57,098 bases of DNA from JAMIFN01 sp035906235. Lineage in GTDB: Bacteria > Pseudomonadota > Gammaproteobacteria > Burkholderiales > Burkholderiaceae_C. Below, piece by piece: positions 1 through 7,624 of the stretch. The stretch covers positions 1 to 57,098 of the forward strand of contig JAMIFN010000036.1 in the NCBI GenBank assembly GCA_035906235.1. Direction: 5' to 3'. Both the position numbers and the translations under genes were made by a program. Every line of letters starts with the position of its first letter. The stretch's first letter is position 1. The notes under the pieces are model-generated. The model was not told the DNA's origin, searched no databases, and saw nothing but the letters and a program-made list of their open reading frames with translations.

Positions 1-199
1 CACCAAGAACCGGGGATCATTCCCCAGCGATGATGCGCTGCTGAAATTGTTCTATCTGGCTTTGGCCAACATAGCCAAGAAATGGACGATGCCGCTCAGA
101 GACTGGAAGGCGGCATTGACTCGGTTTACTATCCAGTTTGAGGAGAGGATGCCAAAGTCTTAACAATCGCCCCGTTTACACAAAATTCGGGACACCCTC
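1..199 (+). mobile_element. IS256-family insertion sequence, right end only
   Basis: The window opens inside an IS256-family element. The C-terminal end of the transposase gene is followed after 10 bp by a terminal inverted repeat at about 174-199. Its outer part reads TTACACAAAATTCGGGACAC, the usual style of an IS256-family end, in which a TGTCCC tip runs into an A/T-rich TTTTGTGTAAA stretch. The left end and most of the element lie outside the window, so it cannot be judged whether the copy is intact. It lies about 350 bp upstream of phoH, where miaB would be expected in many betaproteobacteria. Confidence 0.82.
2..163 (+). CDS. IS256-family (mutator-type) transposase, C-terminal fragment
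   Basis: Only the last 53 codons of a transposase are present; the rest lies before the window. The readable part begins TKNRGSFPSDDALLKLFYLA and contains the stretch NIAKKWTMPLRDW. This is the conserved C-terminal end of IS256/mutator transposases, in which short helices after the DDE core end in a W-x-x-x-L/F-x-I-x-F pattern. It ends with TAA at 161-163, shortly before the terminal inverted repeat, as expected for this family. DDE transposases of this type move by cut-and-paste or copy-out through a circular intermediate. No catalytic residue is in view, so activity cannot be judged. Confidence 0.85.
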   Translation, partial: TKNRGSFPSDDALLKLFYLALANIAKKWTMPLRDWKAALTRFTIQFEERMPKS

Positions 200-303
200 C
201 CATCCTTATGACCGCGCTCAAAGCCCTGTTGTGGCAGTATGGCTTTCATGCCTACTTTTCGCTTGATTTGCATCAAATGATAAGTAAGTATGCTGATTTT
301 TAA

Positions 304-434
304 GGCTCTTTCAAAACCCAAAATCCGTCTCATGGGGGCGTAGCGAAGCAATCCGCACCACCAAGAAAATCAACAAATCATGGACTGCCGCGTCGCCCCC
401 CCCATCCGCATGAGATGATGTTTGACAGAGGCTC
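304..434 (+). repeat. MITE-like element, copy A
   Basis: A non-coding stretch of about 130 bp shares clear similarity with the reverse complement of 15085-15208. The shared part is the run beginning CAAAACCCAAAAT, then the GTCTCATG block, then GCAATCCGCA and an A/T-rich tract. The ends form imperfect inverted repeats: GGCTCTTTCAAAAC at the left, and a right end whose complement reads GCCTCTGTCAAACA. It carries no open frame of note. Small size, inverted ends and a second copy suggest a miniature inverted-repeat element or REP-type palindrome. The rest of 200-546 shows nothing I can assign. Confidence 0.5.
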
Positions 435-546
435 CTTAAGACATGGCTGCACACAGTGTGTGTGGCTGGGTGGCTTTGGCTTCCAGCTTGATGCATGAGC
501 TACAGTTCATCCATCCCGTGTTGCTGAGTCGTTCTCATCTCCTTGT

Positions 547-1476
547 ATGCGCCTAACCCACCTGTTCACCCCCGCCAACAACACCCGCATCAGCCATTTG
601 TGCGGCCCTGTCGATGAAAACCTGCGCACCATCGAGCGCGCCTTGGGGGTCAAAATCGCGCATCGGCACGAGCAATTCAAAGTCGAAGGCAGCAAGGCGC
701 TGGCGCAGCAGGCCATGGAAGTTTTGCAGGCCGCCTACGAAATCGCCGATCGCCCCATCGCCCCCGATGTCTTGCAATTGATGCTGGCGGGCGAGGCCGC
801 CGAACCCAGTGCCCACGCGCCGCAAGCGCAAACCCCGCGCGGTGCGGTGCGCGGGCGCAGCGCCAATCAGCAGCGCTATCTAGAGGCCATGGGCGAATGC
901 GACATCGTTTTTGGCGTCGGCCCTGCGGGCACGGGCAAAACCTATCTGGCGGTGGCGGCGGCGATAGAGGCGCTGGAGCGCCACCAGGTGCAACGCATCG
1001 TGCTGACCCGCCCCTTGGTCGAAGCGGGCGAACGCCTGGGTTTTCTGCCTGGCGATTTGGTGCAAAAAGTCGATCCCTATCTGCGCCCCTTGTATGACGC
1101 GCTGTACGACCTGATGGGGAATGAGCGCGTCCACAAAGCCTTTGAACGCGGGCAGATTGAGATTGCGCCCCTGGCCTTTATGCGCGGGCGCACGCTGAAC
1201 CAATCCTTTGTGATTTTGGACGAGGCGCAAAACACCACGCCCGAGCAAATGAAGATGTTTTTAACCCGCATCGGCTTTGGCAGCCGCGCCATCATCACCG
1301 GCGATGTCAGCCAAATCGACCTGCCCGCCGCGCAAATGAGCGGCCTGGTGGATGCCCAGCGCGTGCTGCGCCAGCTGGACGGCGTGGCGCATTGCCACTT
1401 CACCAGCGGCGATGTGGTGCGGCATCCACTGGTGGCGCGCATTGTGGATGCGTATGACAGTGCAAGAGGGCTGTAA
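547..1476 (+). CDS. phoH: PhoH-like ATPase (YbeZ type)
   Basis: A 309-residue cytosolic P-loop ATPase of the PhoH/YbeZ family, linked in other bacteria to RNA metabolism and to the endoribonuclease YbeY. Walker A is GPAGTGKT at residues 125-132; Walker B is VILDEAQN, followed by a TGDVSQIDLP stretch, both highly typical. An N-terminal KH-like region (about 15-65) precedes the ATPase domain. Length is normal for the short PhoH form. In most relatives ybeY follows directly and miaB lies upstream. Here an IS256 remnant lies upstream and a dispersed repeat plus an ArsC-like gene follow, so the usual neighbourhood is broken. The ATG at 547 is the natural start by alignment with the family. Confidence 0.93.
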   Translation: MRLTHLFTPANNTRISHLCGPVDENLRTIERALGVKIAHRHEQFKVEGSKALAQQAMEVLQAAYEIADRPIAPDVLQLMLAGEAAEPSAHAPQAQTPRGAVRGRSANQQRYLEAMGECDIVFGVGPAGTGKTYLAVAAAIEALERHQVQRIVLTRPLVEAGERLGFLPGDLVQKVDPYLRPLYDALYDLMGNERVHKAFERGQIEIAPLAFMRGRTLNQSFVILDEAQNTTPEQMKMFLTRIGFGSRAIITGDVSQIDLPAAQMSGLVDAQRVLRQLDGVAHCHFTSGDVVRHPLVARIVDAYDSARGL

Positions 1477-1480
1477 GCAC

Positions 1481-1545
1481 TATTAAAAAAGAAGCTGTTC
1501 AGGCAGGTTTTACGGACTAAAACCAGGAAAACACTGTCAAAAATC
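1481..1545 (+). repeat. Dispersed AGGCAGG-family repeat, copy 1
   Basis: Copy of the window-wide repeat (core GAGCTGCTCAGGCAGG, then TTTTACGGCCT, then an A-rich tail with AAACAC). This copy reads GAAGCTGTTCAGGCAGG and TTTTACGGAC. It lies between phoH and the ArsC-like gene and belongs to a larger block (about 1480-1998) duplicated in inverted orientation at about 15247-15760. Confidence 0.8.
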
Positions 1546-1659
1546 AATCATGAATTGATAGCAAGCAGTTTTCATCAGCCATTGTTCCAAAAATCGCATT
1601 AATTTCAGCCAATTTTGCAAAATATGGCCGCATTGTCCCATTTTGAATACGCAGAACCC

Positions 1660-1998
1660 ATGATCACCGTTTACGGCATCCCCAACTGCGACAGCGTCAA
1701 AAAAGCCCGCGTCTGGCTGGCTGAAAACGGCCACGATTACCAATTCCACGACTTCAAAAAACAAGGCGTACCTGAAAGCGCACTCGACGCTTGGCTGGCC
1801 GCGCTAGGCTGGGAAGTGCTGCTGAATAAACAAGGCACCACTTGGAAGAAATTGCCCGATGAAGTCAAGGCCAGCGTGCAAGATGCCACCAGCGCTAAAG
1901 CCGTGCTGCTGGCGCATAGCAGCTGCATCAAGCGACCTGTCATCGATTGGGGTGATGGGCGCATCACGGCTGGGTTTAAGCCTGAGCATTGGGATTGA
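1660..1998 (+). CDS. ArsC/Spx-family reductase-like protein (YffB type)
   Basis: A 112-residue thioredoxin-fold protein of the ArsC/Spx/MgsR superfamily, YffB branch. It opens MITVYGIPNCDSVKKARVWL. The single Cys in GIPNC at residue 10 corresponds to the active-site Cys of ArsC, and the C-terminal IKRPVIDWGDGRITAGF block is typical of the family. YffB-type proteins are annotated as glutathione-dependent thiol reductases or putative arsenate reductases; the true substrate is usually unknown. I chose the ATG at 1660 because the family motif starts there; an in-frame TTG at 1615 would add 15 unrelated residues. No Shine-Dalgarno site is obvious. A start-less second copy lies at 15247-15579. Confidence 0.85.
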   Translation: MITVYGIPNCDSVKKARVWLAENGHDYQFHDFKKQGVPESALDAWLAALGWEVLLNKQGTTWKKLPDEVKASVQDATSAKAVLLAHSSCIKRPVIDWGDGRITAGFKPEHWD

Positions 1999-2071
1999 AT
2001 GCAGCCCAATTTACTACTATCAGACCCAGTCAAAACAACGCAAAGCCTCTCAATCCTCATTAGCAAGCCTC

Positions 2072-2545
2072 ATGCGAACCTACGCCATACGAGACAAGCA
2101 AGGGAACCTACTTTCTTTCGAGGTCAGCTCATTACTTGGGCGCAGATTGGCGCGTCGGGTTGCCGCAGCTATCCCAGACGCGCAAGTCGTGAAATCAGAT
2201 CTTCGAAACGATACCTTTTGTGAGTTTCAAGTTGCGAACGAAATGTTCGCGATCGAAGAACCCTTTGGCGATAACAGCCGCTTCTGGATTGGCCCCATCG
2301 GAGACCAGCGAAGTAGCACCATCGAAATAATCCACTCGCACTTCGAACAGTCACGCCTTGGATCAATTGGCTATGTCCTAGGCATGCTCTTTTGCATGGT
2401 GCTGATAGCCACCCCATTAGTTCCGCACGGATGCCGACTCATCGCGCAAGATAAATGCTTGGACTCTGGCGGCGCATGGGTGCAGAGTGCTTGCCAGAAA
2501 AATCCCAACACGACGCATTCTCCAACGACTCCACCCAATATCTAG
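2072..2545 (+). CDS. Hypothetical membrane-anchored protein
   Basis: 157 residues if begun at the ATG at 2072 (MRTYAIRDKQGNLLSFEVSS). The frame is open upstream, but that part overlaps the ArsC-like gene. The N-terminal half is polar and contains an EPFGDNSRFWIGPIG stretch. I recall this pattern from uncharacterised proteins, but it gives no function. One hydrophobic segment (about residues 99-117, GYVLGMLFCMVLIATPLV) could span the membrane. A short C-terminal tail follows with the Cys-containing motif KCLDSGGAWVQSAC, common at the ends of small uncharacterised membrane or periplasmic proteins. It has no evident operon partner, being followed by the convergent rplQ terminator. Base composition looks less G/C-rich than its neighbours, which may point to acquisition. 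Confidence 0.6.
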   Translation: MRTYAIRDKQGNLLSFEVSSLLGRRLARRVAAAIPDAQVVKSDLRNDTFCEFQVANEMFAIEEPFGDNSRFWIGPIGDQRSSTIEIIHSHFEQSRLGSIGYVLGMLFCMVLIATPLVPHGCRLIAQDKCLDSGGAWVQSACQKNPNTTHSPTTPPNI

Positions 2546-2598
2546 TTCGAAATCTCTCGGCTGACATACAGACCCAGCTCAGGCATCTTGGTTTCAAC

Positions 2599-2630
2599 AA
2601 AAAACCCGCCTCACGGCGGGTTTAGTTTTG
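2599..2630 (-). terminator. Rho-independent terminator of the ribosomal operon
   Basis: AAACCCGCC and GGCGGGTTT arms around a TCAC loop. Read on the minus strand the hairpin is followed by a run of T, just beyond the rplQ stop codon. Read on the plus strand it is followed by TTTAGTTTTG, so it may also end transcription of the convergent small membrane-protein gene. Confidence 0.82.
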
Positions 2631-2677
2631 CTGGCAAGCCCCTCAGCTAAAGATAAGAGGCCAAGCACACGCTGATA

Positions 2678-3064
2678 TTACTCAGCCGCGCCTTCAGCGG
2701 CTTCAGCAGCACGCTCAACCAGTTCAACATAGGCCATAGGCGCATTGTCACCTTGGCGGAAGCCCATTTTCAAGATGCGGGTGTAGCCACCTGGACGCGC
2801 TTTGAATCGTGGGCCCAGTTCCGTGAACAGCTTGGTCACGCTGGCATCGTCGCGCAGGCGGGCAAAGGCCAGGCGGCGGTTAGCCACGCTATCGACTTTA
2901 GCCAAAGTGATCATGGGTTCGATGATGCTGCGCAGCTCTTTGGCTTTGGGCAGGGTGGTTTTGATAGCCTCATGCTCGATCAGCGAGTTCATCATGTTTT
3001 GGAACATGGCTTTGCGATGCGAGCTGGTGCGATTGAGTTTGCGGTGTCCGTTTCCGTGGCGCAT
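2678..3064 (-). CDS. rplQ: 50S ribosomal protein L17
   Basis: 128 residues, normal for L17, a 23S-binding protein near the exit-tunnel side of the large subunit. The N-terminus (MRHGNGHRKLNRTSSHR) and the RPGGYTRILK motif are diagnostic. The C-terminal tail is Ala/Glu-rich and variable, as in other betaproteobacteria. It is the last gene of the spc-alpha operon, about 68 bp after rpoA, and is followed by a strong terminator at 2599-2630. Confidence 0.98.
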   Translation of the reverse strand: MRHGNGHRKLNRTSSHRKAMFQNMMNSLIEHEAIKTTLPKAKELRSIIEPMITLAKVDSVANRRLAFARLRDDASVTKLFTELGPRFKARPGGYTRILKMGFRQGDNAPMAYVELVERAAEAAEGAAE

Positions 3065-3132
3065 GGTGAGTTTTCCTTTCGTTTATTTAAGCGCCAGCCG
3101 TGCGAGGTACTGGCGCGTCACCAAAATCTAAA

Positions 3133-4122
3133 TTACTTTTTTTCCAGGCCTGCTGGGGGCCAGTTTTCCAGGCGCATGCCCAAAGTCAAGCCGCGCTGAG
3201 CCAGCACTTCTTTGATTTCGTTGAGCGATTTACGACCCAGATTCGGCGTTTTCAGCAGCTCGTTTTCAGTGCGCTGAATCAAATCGCCGATGTAGTAGAT
3301 GTTTTCTGCTTTGAGGCAGTTGGCCGAACGCACAGTCAGCTCCAACTCGTCCACAGGGCGCAGCAAGATGGGGTCAAATTGCTGGCTGGCTGCAGCGGCG
3401 CCGCTTTCAAAGGCGGCCAGTTCGCTGGCGTCGATTTGGGCAAATACGGCCAGTTGCTCGACCAAGATGCGGGCGGCTGCACGCACCGCGTCTTCGGCGG
3501 TGATGGCGCCATTGGTCTCGATTTCCATGACCAATTTGTCCAAGTCGGTGCGTTGCTCAACACGGGCGTTTTCGACCGCGTAGCTGACGCGCTTGATGGG
3601 CGAGAAGGACGCGTCGAGCACGATGCGGCCTATGCCTTTGCTTTGCTCGTCAGCGTGTTTGCGCACGCTCCCTGGCACATAGCCTCGGCCTTTTTCAACC
3701 TTGATTTGCATGTCCAGCTTGGCGCCTTGCGCCAGGGTGGCGATGACATGGTCAGGGTTGATGATTTCCACATCGTGCGGCAGCTGGATGTCTTTGGCGG
3801 TGATGACGCCGGCACTTTCTTTGTGCAGGGTCAGGGTAACTTCGTCGCGGCCGTTGAGCTTGAAGACGATGCCTTTCAAGTTCAACAGGATGCCGATGAC
3901 ATCTTCTTGCACGCCGTCGATCGACGAGAACTCGTGCAGCACGCCAGCGATGCTGACTTCGGTGGGCGCGTAGCCCAGCATAGAAGACAGCAGCACGCGG
4001 CGCAGGCCGTTACCCAGGGTGTGGCCGTAGCCGCGCTCAAAGGGTTCGAGCGTGACGCGAGCACGGTTGTTGCCCAGCTGTTCAACCTGGATGGCTTTGG
4101 GTTTCAAAATATTAGCTTGCAT
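3133..4122 (-). CDS. rpoA: DNA-directed RNA polymerase alpha subunit
   Basis: 329 residues with both domains. The N-terminal dimerisation and assembly domain (about 1-235) contains LEPFERGYGHTLGNGLRRVL. A flexible linker follows, then the C-terminal domain (about 250-320) with LTVRSANCLKAE, the helix that contacts UP elements and activators (Arg265 and Asn268 in E. coli numbering). It lies between rpsD and rplQ as in the classical alpha operon. The start MQANILKPKAIQVEQ matches betaproteobacterial RpoA. Confidence 0.99.
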   Translation of the reverse strand: MQANILKPKAIQVEQLGNNRARVTLEPFERGYGHTLGNGLRRVLLSSMLGYAPTEVSIAGVLHEFSSIDGVQEDVIGILLNLKGIVFKLNGRDEVTLTLHKESAGVITAKDIQLPHDVEIINPDHVIATLAQGAKLDMQIKVEKGRGYVPGSVRKHADEQSKGIGRIVLDASFSPIKRVSYAVENARVEQRTDLDKLVMEIETNGAITAEDAVRAAARILVEQLAVFAQIDASELAAFESGAAAASQQFDPILLRPVDELELTVRSANCLKAENIYYIGDLIQRTENELLKTPNLGRKSLNEIKEVLAQRGLTLGMRLENWPPAGLEKK

Positions 4123-4231
4123 GCAGTGTTTCTTTCTTTTTCAATACCCCCCGCTCGTTACACGGGTAAGGCTGATGCACAAAAGCGAAAGCTGCTGCTG
4201 TCCAAAATGGCCAGCAGCAGACCCGCAGCGA

Positions 4232-4855
4232 TTAACGAGAATACAGTTCGACAATCAACGATTCGTTGATGTCGGCGCCGAATTCGTCACGGTCAGGCGA
4301 TTTCTTGAACACGCCTTGTACTTTGGCGCTATCGACTTCTACCCAAGCTGGAAAGCCGATTTGGCCAGCCAAAGCCAGGGCTTCAACGACGCGAGTTTGG
4401 GCTTTTGATTTTTCGCGTACAGACACGACATCGCCAGCTTTAACCAAGTAAGAAGGAATATTAACGGGGTTGCCATTCACCAAGATGGCTTTGTGCGATA
4501 CCAATTGGCGCCCTTCTGAGCGCGTAGAGGCAAAGCCCATACGGTAGGCCACATTGTCCAGACGCGACTCGAGCAAAGAAAGCAGGTTTTCGCCAGTGTT
4601 GCCACGGCGACGATCGGCTTCAGCGAAATAGCGGCGGAACTGACGCTCCAAAACGCCGTAGATGCGTTTAACTTTTTGTTTTTCACGCAGTTGCAGACCG
4701 TAGTCTGAAGTGCGCTGACCAGAAGTGCGACCGTGTTGGCCGGGCTTAGAGTCGAATTTGGCCTTGTCTGCGATAGAGCGACGCGCGCTCTTCAAAAACA
4801 GGTCGGTGCCTTCACGGCGTGAGAGTTTAGCCTTAGGGCCAATATACTTTGCCAC
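4232..4855 (-). CDS. rpsD: 30S ribosomal protein S4 (GTG start)
   Basis: 207 residues when begun at the GTG at 4855, giving the expected (M)AKYIGPKAKLSRREGTDLF. The frame is open for 31 more codons upstream, but those residues are unrelated to S4 and come from the leader. An AAAGGATACTAAA element just before the GTG serves as ribosome-binding site. The body contains the C-terminal S4 RNA-binding domain (RLDNVAYRMGFASTRSEGRQLVSHKAILVNG). In E. coli, S4 represses its own operon. Here the 5' leader carries a repeat-derived hairpin (4879-4895), which could affect translation. The gene lies between rpsK and rpoA. Confidence 0.97.
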   Translation of the reverse strand: MAKYIGPKAKLSRREGTDLFLKSARRSIADKAKFDSKPGQHGRTSGQRTSDYGLQLREKQKVKRIYGVLERQFRRYFAEADRRRGNTGENLLSLLESRLDNVAYRMGFASTRSEGRQLVSHKAILVNGNPVNIPSYLVKAGDVVSVREKSKAQTRVVEALALAGQIGFPAWVEVDSAKVQGVFKKSPDRDEFGADINESLIVELYSR

Positions 4856-4871
4856 TTTAGTATCCTTTTGA

Positions 4872-4926
4872 TGTCTAAGGCAGGTAAAACCTGCCCGAGC
4901 AGCTATGATAAATATAGCTGCGGTGG
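4872..4926 (-). repeat. AGGCAGG-family repeat remnant, copy 2, in the rpsD leader
   Basis: Fragment of the dispersed repeat in the rpsK-rpsD gap. On the minus strand it reads ATAGCTGCTCGGGCAGG then TTTTACCTGCC. Compared with the family, the sequence after TTTTAC has changed so that the GGCAGGT arm finds a perfect partner, ACCTGCC (4879-4885 and 4889-4895, loop of 3). The hairpin ends about 24 nt before the GTG of rpsD. A second short inverted repeat, CAGCTAT and ATAGCTG (4900-4920), lies just upstream. Confidence 0.65.
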
Positions 4927-5023
4927 GCTTACGAAAAATGCCCCGCAACGGGTTTTTCGAAAGAAAAACCTTTGCGAGGCGCGATAAAGCCGGCCATTAT
5001 AAGCCGACTTTTAAAACCAGCAA

Positions 5024-5428
5024 TTAGATGCGGCGACGCTTTTGTGGGCGGCAGCCGTTGTGCGGCACTGGCGTCACATCAGAGATAGAGGTGATGCGGA
5101 TGCCCAGGGCGCCCAAAGCGCGCACTGAAGATTCGCGGCCTGGGCCTGGGCCTTTGATTTCAACTTCGAGGTTTTTGATGCCTTGATCCATAGCCGCGCG
5201 GCCAGCAACCTCGGATGCCACCTGAGCCGCAAAAGGCGTGGACTTGCGTGAACCTTTGAAGCCTTGACCACCTGAAGATGCCCAAGACAAAGAGTTGCCT
5301 TGGCGATCGGTGATGGTGATGATGGTGTTGTTGAAAGAAGCGTGCACATGGGCGATGCCATCGGCAATGTTCTTACGAACTTTCTTGCGCATGCGCTGTG
5401 CTGCGTTGTTGCTAGGAGCTTTTGCCAT
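5024..5428 (-). CDS. rpsK: 30S ribosomal protein S11
   Basis: 134 residues, a platform protein of the small subunit next to the mRNA exit. Diagnostic blocks are ADGIAHVHASFNNTIITITD, the SSGGQGFKGSRKSTPFAAQ run and the basic end CRPQKRRRI. It lies between rpsM and rpsD as in the classical alpha operon. The start MAKAPSNNAAQRMRKK fits the family. About 170 bp separate its stop from the rpsD GTG, unusually long for this operon, and part of that space is a dispersed-repeat remnant. Confidence 0.98.
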   Translation of the reverse strand: MAKAPSNNAAQRMRKKVRKNIADGIAHVHASFNNTIITITDRQGNSLSWASSGGQGFKGSRKSTPFAAQVASEVAGRAAMDQGIKNLEVEIKGPGPGRESSVRALGALGIRITSISDVTPVPHNGCRPQKRRRI

Positions 5429-5478
5429 TTCGAATCTCTACTTAGATAAGTTCAATGTTTATCGCGAACCGGTTGCAC

Positions 5479-5844
5479 TTATTTTTTCAGTGCGACTTGG
5501 CCTTTTTTCGGACCTTTGCGGGTACGCGCATTGGTGCGAGTGCGTTGGCCACGCATAGGCAGGCCACGGCGATGACGGAAACCACGGTAGCAACCAATGT
5601 CCATCAAGCGTTTGATGTTCATGGTGGTTTCGCGGCGCAGGTCACCCTCGAGGGTGAATTGAGCCAGAACATCGGTGATTTTTTTCAAATCATCGTCGCT
5701 CAACTCTTTAACTTTTTTGGCGAAAGGTACGCCAGCTGCTTCGCAAATAGCGCGAGCGCGTGAGCGGCCAACGCCATAAATGGCAGTCAAACCAATTTCA
5801 GCGTGTTGGTGTGTAGGGATGTTTACACCTGCAATACGAGCCAT
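5479..5844 (-). CDS. rpsM: 30S ribosomal protein S13
   Basis: 121 residues, the head protein of the small subunit that contacts the P-site tRNA and forms bridges to the 50S. It starts MARIAGVNIPTHQHAEIGLT. The helix-two-turns-helix region (IYGVGRSRARAICEAAG) and the basic tail (RGQRTRTNARTRKGPKK) are typical. It follows rpmJ and precedes rpsK, as expected for the start of the alpha segment. Confidence 0.98.
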   Translation of the reverse strand: MARIAGVNIPTHQHAEIGLTAIYGVGRSRARAICEAAGVPFAKKVKELSDDDLKKITDVLAQFTLEGDLRRETTMNIKRLMDIGCYRGFRHRRGLPMRGQRTRTNARTRKGPKKGQVALKK

Positions 5845-5889
5845 GTCTTATTTCCTTCAAAGGGGTAATTTAGCCAAGTCGTTCAGGGC

Positions 5890-6003
5890 TTAGCCTTGAC
5901 GCTGCTTGTGGCGAGGGTCGGTACAAATCACACGCACCACGCCTTTGCGGCGAATAACCTTGCAATTGCGGCACATGGGTTTGACTGAGGCGGATACTTT
6001 CAT
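5890..6003 (-). CDS. rpmJ: 50S ribosomal protein L36
   Basis: A 37-residue gene read from the minus strand, beginning MKVSASVKPMCRNCKVI and ending DPRHKQRQG. It has the zinc-ribbon pattern of the C+ form of L36 (C-x2-C, then C and H near the end). The position between infA and rpsM is canonical. It is easily missed because of its size. Confidence 0.96.
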   Translation of the reverse strand: MKVSASVKPMCRNCKVIRRKGVVRVICTDPRHKQRQG

Positions 6004-6053
6004 ATCGAACTCCAAAAATCTGATAGTTGAGCTTGTTATCTAAATCAGCCAAT

Positions 6054-6272
6054 TTACTTGGCGCGGAAGACGATACGGGCACGGCTGAGATCGTAGGGGG
6101 TCATCTCTACCGTAACTTTATCGCCAGGCAAAATGCGGATGTAGTGCATACGCATCTTGCCAGAGATGTGGCCATGCACAACATGGCCGTTTTCCAGTTT
6201 TACCCGGAAGGTTGCATTGGGCAGGTTTTCTACGACCTCGCCCTGCATTTGAATCACATCGTCTTTGGCCAT
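6054..6272 (-). CDS. infA: Translation initiation factor IF-1
   Basis: 72 residues, a single OB-fold (S1-like) protein that blocks the ribosomal A site during initiation. It starts MAKDDVIQMQGEVVENLPNA, with the typical FRVKLENGHVVHGHISGKMR strand block. It lies 6 bp after secY and before rpmJ, the usual order in betaproteobacteria, and is presumably translated from the same mRNA. Confidence 0.98.
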   Translation of the reverse strand: MAKDDVIQMQGEVVENLPNATFRVKLENGHVVHGHISGKMRMHYIRILPGDKVTVEMTPYDLSRARIVFRAK

Positions 6273-6278
6273 AGTCGC

Positions 6279-7586
6279 TTACTTAAAGTTGGCTTTTTTG
6301 AGCAAAGAGTCGTACTGTTGGCTCATCATGTAGTTTTGTACTTGCGCCATAAAGTCCATCGCTACCACCACAATGATCAAGAGCGAAGTACCGCCGAAGT
6401 AGAAAGGCATTTTGTAAAAACCCATCAAAAACTCAGGCAATAAGCAAATCAGCGTGAGGTAAAGCGCACCAACTAAGGTCAAACGCATCAAGATGCCATC
6501 CAAATAGCGGGCGGTATTGTCACCTGGACGAATGCCAGGAACGAAAGCACCGCTTTTCTTCAGGTTATCTGCAGTTTCGCGGCTGTTAAACACCATGCCG
6601 GTATAGAAAAAGCAGAAGAAAATGATGGCCGCTGCGTACAAAACCATGTGCACGGGCTGGCCGGGCACCAAGGTGTCTGACACATCTTTTAGCCAGCTGG
6701 TTTTCTCGCTGCTGCCACCAAACCAACCCACCAGCGTGGCTGGCAGCAAGATGATGGAAGAAGCAAAGATAGGGGGAATCACACCCGCCATATTCAGCTT
6801 CAATGGCAGATGCGAAGCTGGTGCGCTGTACACACGGCTACCCACTTGGCGACGCGCGTAGTTAACCAAAACCTTGCGCTGCCCACTCTCGATGAAGACC
6901 ACGAACCAAGTGACCAAAACCACCAGAGCCAAAATCACCATTCCAGCGAACCAACCCAAAGCACCACTGCTAATTTGCTGAAGCAAACCAGTAATCGCCC
7001 CGGGCAAACCAGCCACGATACCAGCAAAGATGATGATGGAAATACCATTACCCAGGCCGCGTTCGGTAATTTGTTCGCCCAACCACATCAGGAACATGGT
7101 GCCCGCCGTCAGAGTAACAACCGCTGAGAGCTGGAAAGTCACGCCAGGATTAAGCACCAAGCCAGGCTGCGCTTGCAACAAGCTGGCAATGCCCAGAGAC
7201 TGGAACAAGGCCAAACCCAAAGTGCCGTAGCGCGTGTACTGAGTGATCTTGCGACGCCCAGCTTCGCCTTCTTTCTTCAAAGTTTCCAGCGGTGGATACA
7301 CATAGCTGGCAATTTGAATAATGATCGAAGCCGAGATATAGGGCATGATGCCCAAGGCAAACACCGTAAAGCGCGACAAGGCACCGCCAGAGAACATATT
7401 GAACAAGCCCAATATGCCACCACTTTGCCCCTCGAACAGTTTTTGCAGTTCGTTGGGGTCAATACCAGGCACAGGGATATGCGCCCCGAGTCGATAGACC
7501 ACCAAGGCAAAAAGCAAAAAGGCTAGCCGCGACCAAAGATCGCCGTAGTTTTTTGCCTTAGTAGTGGTTTGTGCAGTAGTTGCCAT
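6279..7586 (-). CDS. secY: Protein translocase subunit SecY
   Basis: 435 residues, the channel subunit of the SecYEG translocon in the inner membrane. About ten hydrophobic spans are visible. Diagnostic blocks are RLGAHIPVPGIDP in the first periplasmic loop, IMPYISASIIIQI, and RGLGNGISIIIFAGIVAGLP. Cytoplasmic loops C4-C6, which dock SecA and the ribosome, contain QRKVLVNYARRQ and GIRPGDNT. The gene lies between rplO and infA in the spc operon. Confidence 0.99.
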   Translation of the reverse strand: MATTAQTTTKAKNYGDLWSRLAFLLFALVVYRLGAHIPVPGIDPNELQKLFEGQSGGILGLFNMFSGGALSRFTVFALGIMPYISASIIIQIASYVYPPLETLKKEGEAGRRKITQYTRYGTLGLALFQSLGIASLLQAQPGLVLNPGVTFQLSAVVTLTAGTMFLMWLGEQITERGLGNGISIIIFAGIVAGLPGAITGLLQQISSGALGWFAGMVILALVVLVTWFVVFIESGQRKVLVNYARRQVGSRVYSAPASHLPLKLNMAGVIPPIFASSIILLPATLVGWFGGSSEKTSWLKDVSDTLVPGQPVHMVLYAAAIIFFCFFYTGMVFNSRETADNLKKSGAFVPGIRPGDNTARYLDGILMRLTLVGALYLTLICLLPEFLMGFYKMPFYFGGTSLLIIVVVAMDFMAQVQNYMMSQQYDSLLKKANFK

Positions 7587-7624
7587 AAGCTTTACGAATG
7601 CTTGAGTGCGCCAAGGACCTTAAC

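Noticed and set aside
3100..4269. Plus-strand ORF of 389 codons opposite rpoA
   Set aside because: It is the antisense shadow of rpoA and rplQ leader sequence; it has low complexity and no family pattern.
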